Source of the DNA: Thermodesulfobacteriota bacterium
GTDB taxonomy: Bacteria > Desulfobacterota_D > UBA1144 > Nemesobacterales > CSP1-2
Length of the DNA: 38,227 nt
NCBI GenBank assembly: GCA_035559815.1
Contig: DATMAT010000054.1
Coordinates: forward strand, 1 to 38,227
Direction of reading: 5' to 3'
Shown piece after piece: positions 1 through 7,565 of the stretch (position 1 is the first letter of the stretch; the number at the start of each line of letters is the position of its first letter). A program made the translations under genes and the position numbers. The notes beneath the pieces are model-generated. The model did no database searches, was not told where the DNA came from, and saw only the letters and a list, made by a program, of their open reading frames with translations.

Positions 1-243
1 GACGTTTATTTTCCCTCCAACAAACCACTTGGAGTATGGCGCTTTCCAATCGAGCACCTTTTTCCACTTCTTATACCAGTGAAGCTCCTTTGCAAAACCC
101 TCCCAGAATGCCTCCCGGTTACGCTCCGCTTTTTTATAAACCGAGTTATCCTTTACATGGGCGCTCGCCCTAAGTTTTTTAGGAGGTGGAAAAGACCTTG
201 CTTCCTCTAGAAGGGCTTCAATGGGTTTTGCCTTAACTTCCAC
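1..243 (-). CDS. acs: Acetyl-CoA synthetase, N-terminal part (cut by window edge)
   Basis: The first 81 codons of an AMP-forming acetyl-CoA synthetase, which makes acetyl-CoA from acetate, ATP and CoA in the cytoplasm. The gene continues past the window edge. The visible protein has the N-terminal cap typical of the family: a run of charged residues, then FWEGFAKELHWYKKW, VLDWKAPYSKWFVGGKINV, which match the conserved Acs segments FW...A.EL.W, VLDW..P..KWF.GG.LN. The start is GTG at 243, preceded by AAAAGGAG seven bases upstream. It lies downstream of a symporter-type sensor kinase and an NtrC-type regulator on the same strand, with a sigma-54 promoter candidate in the 284-base gap, which suggests regulated acetate uptake and activation. 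Identity is seen from sequence; regulation is inferred. Confidence 0.92.
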   Translation of the reverse strand, partial: MEVKAKPIEALLEEARSFPPPKKLRASAHVKDNSVYKKAERNREAFWEGFAKELHWYKKWKKVLDWKAPYSKWFVGGKINV

Positions 244-308
244 TGTTTAACTCCTTTTTGATGTATAGTAAAGTTCTATTTGGGACGTTTTAAGCTAATC
301 AATCAGAT

Positions 309-324
309 AGCAACTTTTGTACCT
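309..324 (-). promoter_or_regulatory. Sigma-54 (-24/-12) promoter for acs
   Basis: On the minus strand this reads AGGTACAAAAGTTGCT. It holds the GG and GC dinucleotides exactly 10 bases apart, as sigma-54 promoters require, and matches TGGCACG-N4-TTGCW at GG, AC, and TTGCT. Transcription would begin near position 298, leaving a leader of about 55 bases before the acs GTG. No comparable sigma-70 promoter was seen in the gap. Not tested by any scoring matrix. Confidence 0.6.
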
Positions 325-397
325 AGTCCAAGGAAATAAAAAACTTTAATAATTTCAGGAAAAACAAGAGGTCACTTCAAACCTATGCAAATAGAAT

Positions 398-435
398 TTG
401 GTTTTGTTACCAAAATTTATTGGTTTTATTACCAA
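398..435. promoter_or_regulatory. Two tandem palindromic operator sites (enhancer candidate)
   Basis: TTGGTTTTGTTACCAA (398-413) and TTGGTTTTATTACCAA (420-435) differ at one base and each has half-sites TTGGT/ACCAA separated by six bases. They start 22 bases apart, about two helical turns, so two dimers would sit on one DNA face. They lie about 100-130 bases upstream of the predicted sigma-54 start point, the usual place for an NtrC-type enhancer. The neighbouring NtrC-type regulator is the obvious binder, by inference. Confidence 0.6.
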
Positions 436-527
436 TAGCAGAAAAGAGGTAATCAAGAAACAGATTTTGATTTCAAGATATCCTCAAAATCGGCAAATCT
501 ATTGGTAGGCCTCGAAGAATTTAGATC

Positions 528-1904
528 CTATTCAGAAAACGCATCTCTTTTGATTTCGTATTTCTTCATCTTTTCCCAGAAGTTTTTTACGTCCATATTT
601 GCATGTTTTGCCGCTGTCGTAATTTTCCCTCCATAGATTTCTAGGAGTCCAGATATATAAGTTCTCTCAAAATCCTCGACCACCTTGATCTTGGCCTCTT
701 TGAAGCTTGCAGAAAGGTCAACTGAATTCGTCTCCTTTCTCGTTGATAATAGGTTCTCAATATCGGTGATTATCTCTCCATCCTCGATAATAATGGCCCT
801 TTCAATTATGTTCTCCAGTTCTCTAACATTTCCAGGCCAAGAATAGTTAACTAAAGTGCCGATCGCTTCCTCTGAGATAGATTTTATAGTCTTATTAAAC
901 TTATTAGCATATTTCTTAAGGAAAAATACTGCAAGAAGGGGTATGTCCTCTTTTCTTTCTCTAAGGGGTGGTAATTCGATAGGCATGATATTTAACCTGT
1001 AGAAGAGGTCTCTTCTAAAATTTCCTTTTTCCACCTCTACCTCTAGATTCTTATTGGTAGTGGCGATAATCCTCACGTCAATGTCTACACTTCTTTCACT
1101 GCCTAGACTTATAACCTTTTTATCTTCGATCACCCTGAGAAGTTTGGCTTGAAGTTTGAATGGCATCTCTCCTATTTCGTCGAGTAGAATAGTCCCTCCG
1201 TTTGCCATTTGAAAAAGCCCTCTTTTATTCTCATTTGCCCCAGTGAATGCACCTTTTTTAAAACCAAAAAGCTCGCTTTCAAAAAGCTCGTCTGGAATTG
1301 CCGCGCAATTAACCTTAATGAAAGGTTTTTCTCGTCGCGGACTATTAAAGTGAATGGCATTAGCAAGAAGCTCTTTGCCGGTGCCGGTTTCACCGTAGAT
1401 AATAATGGTGGTGTCGAGATCCAGTATGCTCTTCGTAAGTTCAAAAATTTTCATCATTTTTTTGCTCTGAGCAACTATGTTTTCAAACGTAAAACGCTTG
1501 CTATACTTATTTATTCGGTATTTATTAGCAAAGCTAAGTTCCTGCCACTTTAGGGCTTTTTCAATTGCCATTAGCATCTCTTCGTTCGAGAAGGGCTTTA
1601 CCAAGTAATCCTCGGCTCCAAGCTTCATTACCTCAACCGCAGATTCAATAGTGCCGTAAGCGGTCATCATAATAATTGCTAAATCTGCATTCTCTGCCTT
1701 AACCTGCTTTATGAATTCCACTCCGTCCATATCTGGAAGCTTTTTGTCAGTAATTATTAGGTCGAAATCCTCTTCTCTTAAAAGACTGAGTGCCGCTTTA
1801 GCATTGTCTACAGTTGCTACTCGGTATCCCGCGCGTTCGATATTTTTTAGAAGTGGTTTTAGAAAAATCTCGTCGTCTTCAACTATTAAAATATTTCTTT
1901 TCAT
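528..1904 (-). CDS. NtrC-family sigma-54-dependent response regulator
   Basis: A 458-residue enhancer-binding response regulator of standard three-domain length. The receiver domain spans about 1-120 with phosphoacceptor Asp53 (ITDKKLPDMDG), Thr81 and Lys103. The AAA+ domain spans about 140-385, with Walker A GETGTGKE at 171-178, the sigma-54-contacting GAFTGA loop at 218-223 and Walker B GGTILLDE at 236-243. A Fis-type helix-turn-helix closes the protein (about 430-455). With GAFTGA intact it should activate sigma-54 promoters. The ATG at 1904 has a strong site, GGGAGGTG, inside the end of the kinase gene, and the two genes overlap by 26 bases, so they are co-translated partners. The pair resembles CbrA/CbrB of Pseudomonas; its likely target is acs, next downstream. 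Target and signal are inferred. Confidence 0.95.
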   Translation of the reverse strand: MKRNILIVEDDEIFLKPLLKNIERAGYRVATVDNAKAALSLLREEDFDLIITDKKLPDMDGVEFIKQVKAENADLAIIMMTAYGTIESAVEVMKLGAEDYLVKPFSNEEMLMAIEKALKWQELSFANKYRINKYSKRFTFENIVAQSKKMMKIFELTKSILDLDTTIIIYGETGTGKELLANAIHFNSPRREKPFIKVNCAAIPDELFESELFGFKKGAFTGANENKRGLFQMANGGTILLDEIGEMPFKLQAKLLRVIEDKKVISLGSERSVDIDVRIIATTNKNLEVEVEKGNFRRDLFYRLNIMPIELPPLRERKEDIPLLAVFFLKKYANKFNKTIKSISEEAIGTLVNYSWPGNVRELENIIERAIIIEDGEIITDIENLLSTRKETNSVDLSASFKEAKIKVVEDFERTYISGLLEIYGGKITTAAKHANMDVKNFWEKMKKYEIKRDAFSE

Positions 1905-4896
1905 GGAATGCCACCTCCCCCATGGGTAAAGTTATTTTTAGCCTTGTGCCCTCCTCGGGCACGCTCCTTATATCTATATCGCCTTTATGAAGGTCTATTA
2001 TCTTCTTTACTATAGCCATTCCCAGTCCTATCCCATTCGGTTTCGTCGTAAAAAATGGATGGTACATCCTTTGTAAATTTTCTTTCGAGATTCCGATGCC
2101 GTTATCAATAAACTCTATAAAAACATAGGATTCATTATTATAAAGATTAATCAAGATTCTTCCTTCTTCGTGATTTATTGCTTCAATTGCATTCTTTAAA
2201 ATATTCGCAAATACTTGTCTAATTTTTATCCCGTCAACATTCAGGTTGATGTCATCTCGAAACCTATCATATAGGACCTGAATCCTCTTTTCCCTGATTT
2301 CACGATGGAAAGAATTAACGACTCCTCTAATTATTCGAGCGATGTTGTAGTATTCTTTTTCAAGCTTAGTTTCTCGTGTGAAATCTAGTAGATCATTTAT
2401 TATGTTTTCTATATCTTTTATTCCTGATAGAATGCTATCAAGCATATCGGTAGTGAAACTCTTTTCACCTAGGTCTCCGCGGATAAGGCCAACGGCCATC
2501 TTGATGCCTCCGAGAGGATTTCTTATTTCGTGAGCCACTCCGGCCGCCATTTCTCCCAAGGACGCTAGTTTTTCTTTCTGGATTAATCTTTTCTGCATCT
2601 CAATCTGATCAGTTATATCCCTCAGGACTCCCACTATGCCAATCGTGTCTCCTCTCTCATTCAAGATCGAGGTTATAGAGAGATACGCCTGGAATGTATC
2701 CCCGTTCTTTTTTCTTACTACGACCTCGCCTCTCCAACTGCTTCCTAGTTGTGTTTCCTTTAGAATCCTTTTCCTTGTTTCTTTGGGTGTGTTTTTGTCT
2801 ATCAGTTTCAGATAACGCTTTCCTGTAATCTCTTTATTTGAATATCCAATAAGCTTCTCTCCTGCGGCGTTAATAGTTATGACTCTTCCAAACATATCCG
2901 TGATGATAATACCGTCGTCCACGCTTCTTACGACGCTCGCAAAAAGCCTCTCCCGCTTTCTCATCTCTTCCTCGGTTACGCGGAGCGATGTTTGCATTCT
3001 CTGGAACGACTCGACTATCTTTTCAGCCTCCGCTTTGGAAATCGTAAATTTATCCTCGACGATAAATCTTGCTGCCGCCACGCCTAAATAGGCAGAAAGG
3101 AGTTTCTCGACTTTAATCCTCATTTCAAGGAGTTCGTGTATAGAAAAATCGGGCTTTTCCAATCTCTGCTCTGGAAAGAGCTCTTTTAAAAGTAAGTTCG
3201 CTCCTTCGTGACCAATATATTTATGGATAAGCTTCTTAATCTCATCCGTAGAGAGTATCGCTTTTCTTTGAAAGAGAGGTTCAAACTCGACTTTCTGAAA
3301 AACCTTAACGAATGAGTTTGACTGTATGCTCTCCTCTTCATCCTGCCCGCTGAGAAGGGAGACAAGAATATATGCACCCACATTAAAGAACATAGACCAA
3401 AAGACCGTATGCGTTATATCGTCTAAACCACGAAGCCCGAGAAACTCCGTTGGCTTAAGTAAAGAAATATCGAACAGCCCATTAGCTATAATCTCAGATG
3501 AAAGAAACCCTTTTTCAACCAGTGCCGGAATAATTAAAGTGTAAAACCAGATAAAAAATCCAAGAGAAATGCCGGTAAATGCGCCTTTCTTGTTTCCCTT
3601 GTCCCAGAATATACCTAGCAGTATGGCAGGGGCACACTGAGTTACTGCAGTAAATGAGAGGAGTCCAATGTCTACAAGAAGGTGTCCTTTCCCCAAAATA
3701 TTTGCATAAAGATAGCCAAGAAGTATTACAACGAGAATCGAGATTCTAGTTGAATATAGGTTTGCTTTGTATATATTCCCCAGTTTTTGCATCTTCAGGA
3801 TAATGGGAATAACAATATCGTTTGTGATCATCTTGCTTACAGCAATAGAGGAAACCATAACCATGGCGGTTGCTGCTGAAAACCCACCCAGAAACACTGT
3901 CATTAGAACTGGATTATTTTTATGGCTTTGTGGAATAAGCAGTATGAAATCGTCAGCCTGGGATATAGGAAACTCGAGAAGAAGCCCTGAAAGTGCTATT
4001 GGAAGTACAAAGACGTTTATGAGAAAAAGATAAAGCGGAAACATCCACTTAAGCTGACTTATATGTCTTTCATCACGATTTTGCACGACCATGACGTGAA
4101 ATTGTCTGGGAAGAAACATAACCGCCATCATGGATATAAAAAGTAATGAGAACCATCTTGAGTAAGAGGTAAATTCATTATTCAAGATTAAAAGCCTTCT
4201 ATATTCAGAATTCTCATATGCCCTCCTGAATATATCACCAAATCCATCAAAGATTCCGAAGGTCACGTAGAAGCCGACTATGAGAAAAGCAAGGAGCTTG
4301 ACTAAGGATTCAATAGCTATAAGTGTGAGCAGTCCCTTTTGTTCTTTTGTAAAATCCAGGTTCTTTACACCGAATATAATGGCAAAGATTCCAAGCACTA
4401 TTACGGCAAAGAAAGTAGGGTCAAAGGATTTAAAAGTAGAGCCCTCTCCTATTATTACGTTTAGTGAAAGTGAAATGGCCCTTAGTTGTAAGGCGATGTA
4501 AGGGATAACGCCAAATAATATTAGTACAGTAACCAAGGTGCCTAAAGCATGGGACTTTCCATACCTGCTGTTTATGAAGTCGGATATCGAGGTGATGTTT
4601 TGCTCTTTAGAAATTCGGATAATCTTCTTAAGAATAATAGGCCAGAGAATGGCTATAAGAGCGGGACCCAAGTAGATTGTTAAAAATTCTAATCCTCTAT
4701 TTGCTGCAAGCCCTATACTTCCATAAAAAGTCCATGCCGTACAGTATACAGAAGCGGCAAGAACGTATACAATGGATCGCAATCTATAAGAATCCAAATA
4801 TTTGCCGTACTTTTCGGAAAAGTAAGCTACAAAAAAGAGGAAGGTCAAATAAATTACGATTATTAAAAAAAGAGAAATATAGGTTACTTGACTCAT
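1879..4896 (-). CDS. Sodium-solute-symporter-type sensor histidine kinase (CbrA/CrbS-like)
   Basis: A 1005-residue hybrid of a PutP-like sodium:solute symporter and a histidine kinase. Residues about 5-515 are a string of hydrophobic segments of the SSS fold, beginning with YISLFLIIVIYLTFLFF. A linker leads to a PAS domain at about 650-765 (DDGIIITDMFGRVITINAAG), a dimerisation/phosphoacceptor segment EMAAGVAHEIRNPLGG with His near 788, and an ATP-binding domain to the C terminus (NAIEAI, DNGIGI, GIGLGMAIVKKI). Family members CbrA and CrbS sense or carry a nutrient, CrbS controlling acs in Vibrio and Pseudomonas. The start ATG lies two bases after the stop of the small membrane gene, and the stop overlaps the regulator gene. 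The substrate here is unproven, though acetate is suggested by acs. Confidence 0.95.
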   Translation of the reverse strand: MSQVTYISLFLIIVIYLTFLFFVAYFSEKYGKYLDSYRLRSIVYVLAASVYCTAWTFYGSIGLAANRGLEFLTIYLGPALIAILWPIILKKIIRISKEQNITSISDFINSRYGKSHALGTLVTVLILFGVIPYIALQLRAISLSLNVIIGEGSTFKSFDPTFFAVIVLGIFAIIFGVKNLDFTKEQKGLLTLIAIESLVKLLAFLIVGFYVTFGIFDGFGDIFRRAYENSEYRRLLILNNEFTSYSRWFSLLFISMMAVMFLPRQFHVMVVQNRDERHISQLKWMFPLYLFLINVFVLPIALSGLLLEFPISQADDFILLIPQSHKNNPVLMTVFLGGFSAATAMVMVSSIAVSKMITNDIVIPIILKMQKLGNIYKANLYSTRISILVVILLGYLYANILGKGHLLVDIGLLSFTAVTQCAPAILLGIFWDKGNKKGAFTGISLGFFIWFYTLIIPALVEKGFLSSEIIANGLFDISLLKPTEFLGLRGLDDITHTVFWSMFFNVGAYILVSLLSGQDEEESIQSNSFVKVFQKVEFEPLFQRKAILSTDEIKKLIHKYIGHEGANLLLKELFPEQRLEKPDFSIHELLEMRIKVEKLLSAYLGVAAARFIVEDKFTISKAEAEKIVESFQRMQTSLRVTEEEMRKRERLFASVVRSVDDGIIITDMFGRVITINAAGEKLIGYSNKEITGKRYLKLIDKNTPKETRKRILKETQLGSSWRGEVVVRKKNGDTFQAYLSITSILNERGDTIGIVGVLRDITDQIEMQKRLIQKEKLASLGEMAAGVAHEIRNPLGGIKMAVGLIRGDLGEKSFTTDMLDSILSGIKDIENIINDLLDFTRETKLEKEYYNIARIIRGVVNSFHREIREKRIQVLYDRFRDDINLNVDGIKIRQVFANILKNAIEAINHEEGRILINLYNNESYVFIEFIDNGIGISKENLQRMYHPFFTTKPNGIGLGMAIVKKIIDLHKGDIDIRSVPEEGTRLKITLPMGEVAFHEKKYFNS

Positions 4897-4898
4897 TC

Positions 4899-5120
4899 TC
4901 AGGAGTCCTCTTCGTTGTCTTCTATAAGATTTATAATAAAAAGAGTGACTATGATGACCAACCAGATAAAGAGCAAGTAAAGTACGAAAACCGGAATTCC
5001 AAAAATAAGATTAGGCTGATTGAATATGGTAATTAGGGGCCAGCTAAGGAAAGCTAAAAAGATTATAAAAATTGCTATCCAGAGTTCTTTTGTTACCCCA
5101 TCACGACCTGTACTGAACAA
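4899..5120 (-). CDS. Small two-helix membrane protein upstream of the symporter kinase
   Basis: A 73-residue protein with two hydrophobic segments (about 14-32, LWIAIFIIFLAFLSWPLI, and 41-64, FGIPVFVLYLLFIWLVIIV) and an acidic tail EDNEEDS. It ends two bases before the kinase start, so the two are surely co-translated. Small two-helix proteins are commonly paired with SSS symporters, and cbrX sits in the same place ahead of Pseudomonas cbrA; I infer an accessory subunit. The start is uncertain: no ATG or GTG is available in frame upstream of the first helix, and the only usual alternative is TTG at 5120 without a Shine-Dalgarno site. A -10-like sequence overlaps that TTG, so the transcript may begin after it. 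The reading frame itself is convincing; the exact start is not. Confidence 0.7.
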   Translation of the reverse strand: MFSTGRDGVTKELWIAIFIIFLAFLSWPLITIFNQPNLIFGIPVFVLYLLFIWLVIIVTLFIINLIEDNEEDS

Positions 5121-5149
5121 TTATAAAGGATTTGGTATTTGGAATACAA
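5120..5149 (-). promoter_or_regulatory. Sigma-70-type promoter candidate for the kinase operon
   Basis: Minus-strand TTGTAT (5149-5144), an 18-base spacer, and a perfect TATAAT (5125-5120). It lies between the unknown gene at 5157-5570 and the small membrane gene. The -10 overlaps the TTG assigned as start of the small gene, so either this promoter or that start is wrong. Confidence 0.4.
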
Positions 5150-5156
5150 CCTCTTT

Positions 5157-5570
5157 TTAATTTAGTGAGGATTTCACAAACAGCGTATTGAGAACCGGGA
5201 ATAGAGTGGTAACATTGAGTTCCACTTGGTCTAGCACCTCCGGATATTCAATAGGGTGTTTCATCTTCTTAACACCGTATTTCATAGAAAGTGTGTTAGC
5301 TACTACTCTTTCGACGCATACCCGTTTTAGTCTCTCTGGGTTTTCAGAAATCAGGTCCATTATCAAATCATTCAGTCTTTCTATAGCCATAGGGACTTGG
5401 TATAGGTCTCGGCAGTAAGGCTCTTCAGGAGTTCCAAAAATCAAATCTAATTTCTTTAAAGCTTTTACGAGCTCATCTGTTTCAATCCATACTCTCATGT
5501 AATAAACTTTATTCTCTAGATTTATGGGAAGGAAGGCCTCGTAGTGACCTGTATTAAGGTAACGCGACAT
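5157..5570 (-). CDS. Conserved-looking hypothetical protein, 137 residues
   Basis: I do not recognise this protein. The frame is open further upstream (to 5738), but the ATG at 5570 is the likely start: AGGAGGG lies about eight bases before it, and the upstream extension looks like translated leader DNA. The product begins MSRYLNTGHYEAFLPI and is soluble, with no signal peptide or membrane segment. It is rich in Leu, Glu and Val, with a hydrophilic helical middle (AIERLNDLIMDLISENPERL). Its C-terminal part is IEYPEVLDQVELNVTTLFP. It lies 181 bases after lipA and 36 bases before the kinase operon on the same strand, so it could be the tail of the first or the head of the second transcription unit. 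No function is proposed. Confidence 0.68.
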   Translation of the reverse strand: MSRYLNTGHYEAFLPINLENKVYYMRVWIETDELVKALKKLDLIFGTPEEPYCRDLYQVPMAIERLNDLIMDLISENPERLKRVCVERVVANTLSMKYGVKKMKHPIEYPEVLDQVELNVTTLFPVLNTLFVKSSLN

Positions 5571-5751
5571 ATCTATTTCCCTCCTATGATATTTTATTAT
5601 AAATTCGATTTTATTATAATCCAAAGCGCTTATGTCGCTCATACATTTTCTAGACACTAACCTAGTTTCGGAGATGACGCATGGGAATGAGGGATTAAAG
5701 AACTGATCAAACCACAAAAAAACGGAATAAAAAACCAAATCTTAGCTCGAA

Positions 5752-6678
5752 TTAACTCACCCCTCCACCCAGCTTAATCACCTGCTTCTGCGCATGGTAG
5801 GAGCTTCTGACGAGGGGGCCGGCCTCTATGTGGGGGATTCCGATCATGGTCTCGCCGTATATCTTCAGGGATTCAAACTCAAGAGGGTGGTAATACCTGG
5901 TGATGGGAAGGTGGTCCGGAGATGGCTGCAGATACTGGCCGATTGTGACGATGTCACAGCCGACGTCCTTCAAGTCCCGAAGCGTACCCAAAACTTCCTC
6001 TAGTTCTTCGCCAAGGCCGACCATGATCCCCGATTTGGTGAGTAGTCCCTCGTGTCCAATCCTTTTACTTTCTTCCAGGACCCGGAGCGACCACTCGTAT
6101 CTTGCCTGAGGTCGCACAGCCCTCCTCCGTCCGGATGGAGACTGCTGGGGGAGGTAGTAGAGCCGGGGCACGGTTTCGATGTTGTGGTTCAAAACATCCG
6201 GCCTTGCATCCAATACCTCTTTTAATGCGTTCATGTCACCCTTAAAATCGGGGATCAGAACTTCTATGTTAACGTCCGGATTGTATTCTCTTACCTTCCT
6301 GATGGTTTCGGCGAATAACAGCGCGCTTTCGTAGTTCTTGTCGTCGCGGTTGACCGATGTGATGACGATGTGGTTGATATAAGCGTTGTTCTCTACAAGC
6401 TTGCTGACTGCTTCAGCAACCCTCTCCGGCTCATGCCAGTCAAGCTCCCCACCCCTCCCCGTTTTTACGTTGCAGAATCCGCAGCTTCTGGTGCAGATAT
6501 CGCCGAGAATCATGAAAGTGAGCGTTCCCGCTCCCCAGCACTCACCGATATTAGGGCATCTGGCCTCTTCACAAACGGTGTGAAGATTGAGGCTTCGCAT
6601 GAGGGTTTTTAAGTGCTTATAGTTAGCGCCGGAAGGAACCTTGGCCTTGATCCATCTTGGTTTTTGGAGTGTCTGCAT
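5752..6678 (-). CDS. lipA: Lipoyl synthase
   Basis: A 308-residue radical-SAM enzyme that inserts two sulfur atoms into protein-bound octanoyl groups to make lipoate for 2-oxoacid dehydrogenases and the glycine cleavage system. Both iron-sulfur motifs are complete. The auxiliary cluster motif CX4CX5C uses Cys36, Cys41 and Cys47 (CEEARCPNIGEC), and the radical-SAM motif CX3CX2C uses Cys62, Cys66 and Cys69 (CTRSCGFC). Family signatures NHNIETVPRLY and GLGE also occur. Length is usual for the family. The ATG at 6678 has no Shine-Dalgarno site; an AT-rich TTATATTATATAT just before it could be a -10 element giving a very short leader. It follows the LapA-domain gene after 44 bases. No lipB is visible nearby. 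Confidence 0.98.
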   Translation of the reverse strand: MQTLQKPRWIKAKVPSGANYKHLKTLMRSLNLHTVCEEARCPNIGECWGAGTLTFMILGDICTRSCGFCNVKTGRGGELDWHEPERVAEAVSKLVENNAYINHIVITSVNRDDKNYESALLFAETIRKVREYNPDVNIEVLIPDFKGDMNALKEVLDARPDVLNHNIETVPRLYYLPQQSPSGRRRAVRPQARYEWSLRVLEESKRIGHEGLLTKSGIMVGLGEELEEVLGTLRDLKDVGCDIVTIGQYLQPSPDHLPITRYYHPLEFESLKIYGETMIGIPHIEAGPLVRSSYHAQKQVIKLGGGVS

Positions 6679-6722
6679 ATATATAATATAACTCTAATCT
6701 AAAAACATAGAGCAAGAAATTT

Positions 6723-7067
6723 TTATTCCGTTTTTTCTGTCTCGGTGGATGGAGCGCCGAAAGGAGAGGGAGAAAGTATGGATTCTCTTTTATCCCTTTC
6801 CAGCTCCTTTATTCTTCTTTCTTTTTCCCTTAGCTTCGACCTCAAAGTCACCGAAGAAAAAGCTCCCCAAATCACGGCAAAGAATACGCCGATTAGAAAT
6901 GCGGCGACCGTCAGCACCAGATTGGAAGTCAGGTAGGGACCGATTTTATAAACCATGAGGTCGAGCTTAAGCTCAAACTTGTGTGTGAAAACTTCCTGGT
7001 TTTGAATAATGAGGACTAGGGCCACGACGAATAGCAAAGCAATGATGATTATCTTGATAAACCTCAT
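6723..7067 (-). CDS. LapA-domain (DUF1049) inner-membrane protein
   Basis: A 114-residue membrane protein with two hydrophobic segments (about 5-22, KIIIIALLFVVALVLIIQNQ, and 48-73) joined by a loop rich in FxLKLDL, then a basic coiled-coil-like stretch KLREKERRIKELERDKRE and a Ser/Pro tail. The QNQE motif after helix 1 is characteristic of the LapA (lipopolysaccharide assembly protein A) domain. In enterobacteria LapA works with LapB in controlling LPS synthesis. Here it sits four bases after the HIT gene in a housekeeping operon. Family placement is by pattern recognition; a role in LPS is only inferred. Confidence 0.85.
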   Translation of the reverse strand: MRFIKIIIIALLFVVALVLIIQNQEVFTHKFELKLDLMVYKIGPYLTSNLVLTVAAFLIGVFFAVIWGAFSSVTLRSKLREKERRIKELERDKRESILSPSPFGAPSTETEKTE

Positions 7068-7070
7068 TTC

Positions 7071-7565
7071 TCACCTCTCTCCTTTGATTTTTAATTCTTG
7101 AGCAAGCCTGAGATAAGTCTGGTCAAGGTATTCCGGCATAACCCTCAGGTCGCCGATGACCGGCATGAAATTCGTGTCTCCATTCCATCTCGGCACTACA
7201 TGAAAATGAAGATGATCGTCTATACCCGCCCCGGCCACCCGGCCCAGGTTCATTCCTACATTAAATCCATCCGGCTTAATAACCTTAAGCAACTCCACAC
7301 ACATTATAGTAAGATTCATCAGCTCAAGCCTTTCCGAATCGCTAAGCTCGCTGAGATCACTAGTGTGTCTGTAGGGTACCGACATTAGATGTCCGTTAGA
7401 ATAGGGGTAACGGTTCAAAATAATAAATCCACTCTCACCCCTATAAAGAATGAGGTTTTTCCGGTCATCCTTTTCTTTTGGTTTTTCACAGAAGATACAT
7501 ACATCTTCCTTTTCCTTGGTGACATAATCTATTCTCCAAGGAGCCCAGATAGTTTTCATAATCAA
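7071..7565 (-). CDS. HIT-family nucleotide phosphorylase/hydrolase (AP4A-type)
   Basis: A 164-residue histidine-triad protein. The triad HLHFHVVPRW is present with His118, His120 and His122, the last being the usual nucleotidyl acceptor, and an N-terminal CIFC pair (Cys23, Cys26) probably binds zinc with downstream histidines. The segment RYPYSNGHLMSVPYRH is typical of the AP4A phosphorylase-like branch, whose members split diadenosine polyphosphates or nucleotide conjugates. The first ATG overlaps the end of sppA by four bases (translational coupling); a second ATG two codons on is an alternative. The physiological substrate cannot be told from sequence. Confidence 0.93.
   Translation of the reverse strand: MIMKTIWAPWRIDYVTKEKEDVCIFCEKPKEKDDRKNLILYRGESGFIILNRYPYSNGHLMSVPYRHTSDLSELSDSERLELMNLTIMCVELLKVIKPDGFNVGMNLGRVAGAGIDDHLHFHVVPRWNGDTNFMPVIGDLRVMPEYLDQTYLRLAQELKIKGER

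Noticed and set aside
463-491. Inverted repeat GATTTTGA/TCAAAATC after the NtrC-type gene as a terminator
   Set aside because: The stem is only eight AT-rich base pairs with a long loop and no U-run on the minus strand; it could arise by chance.
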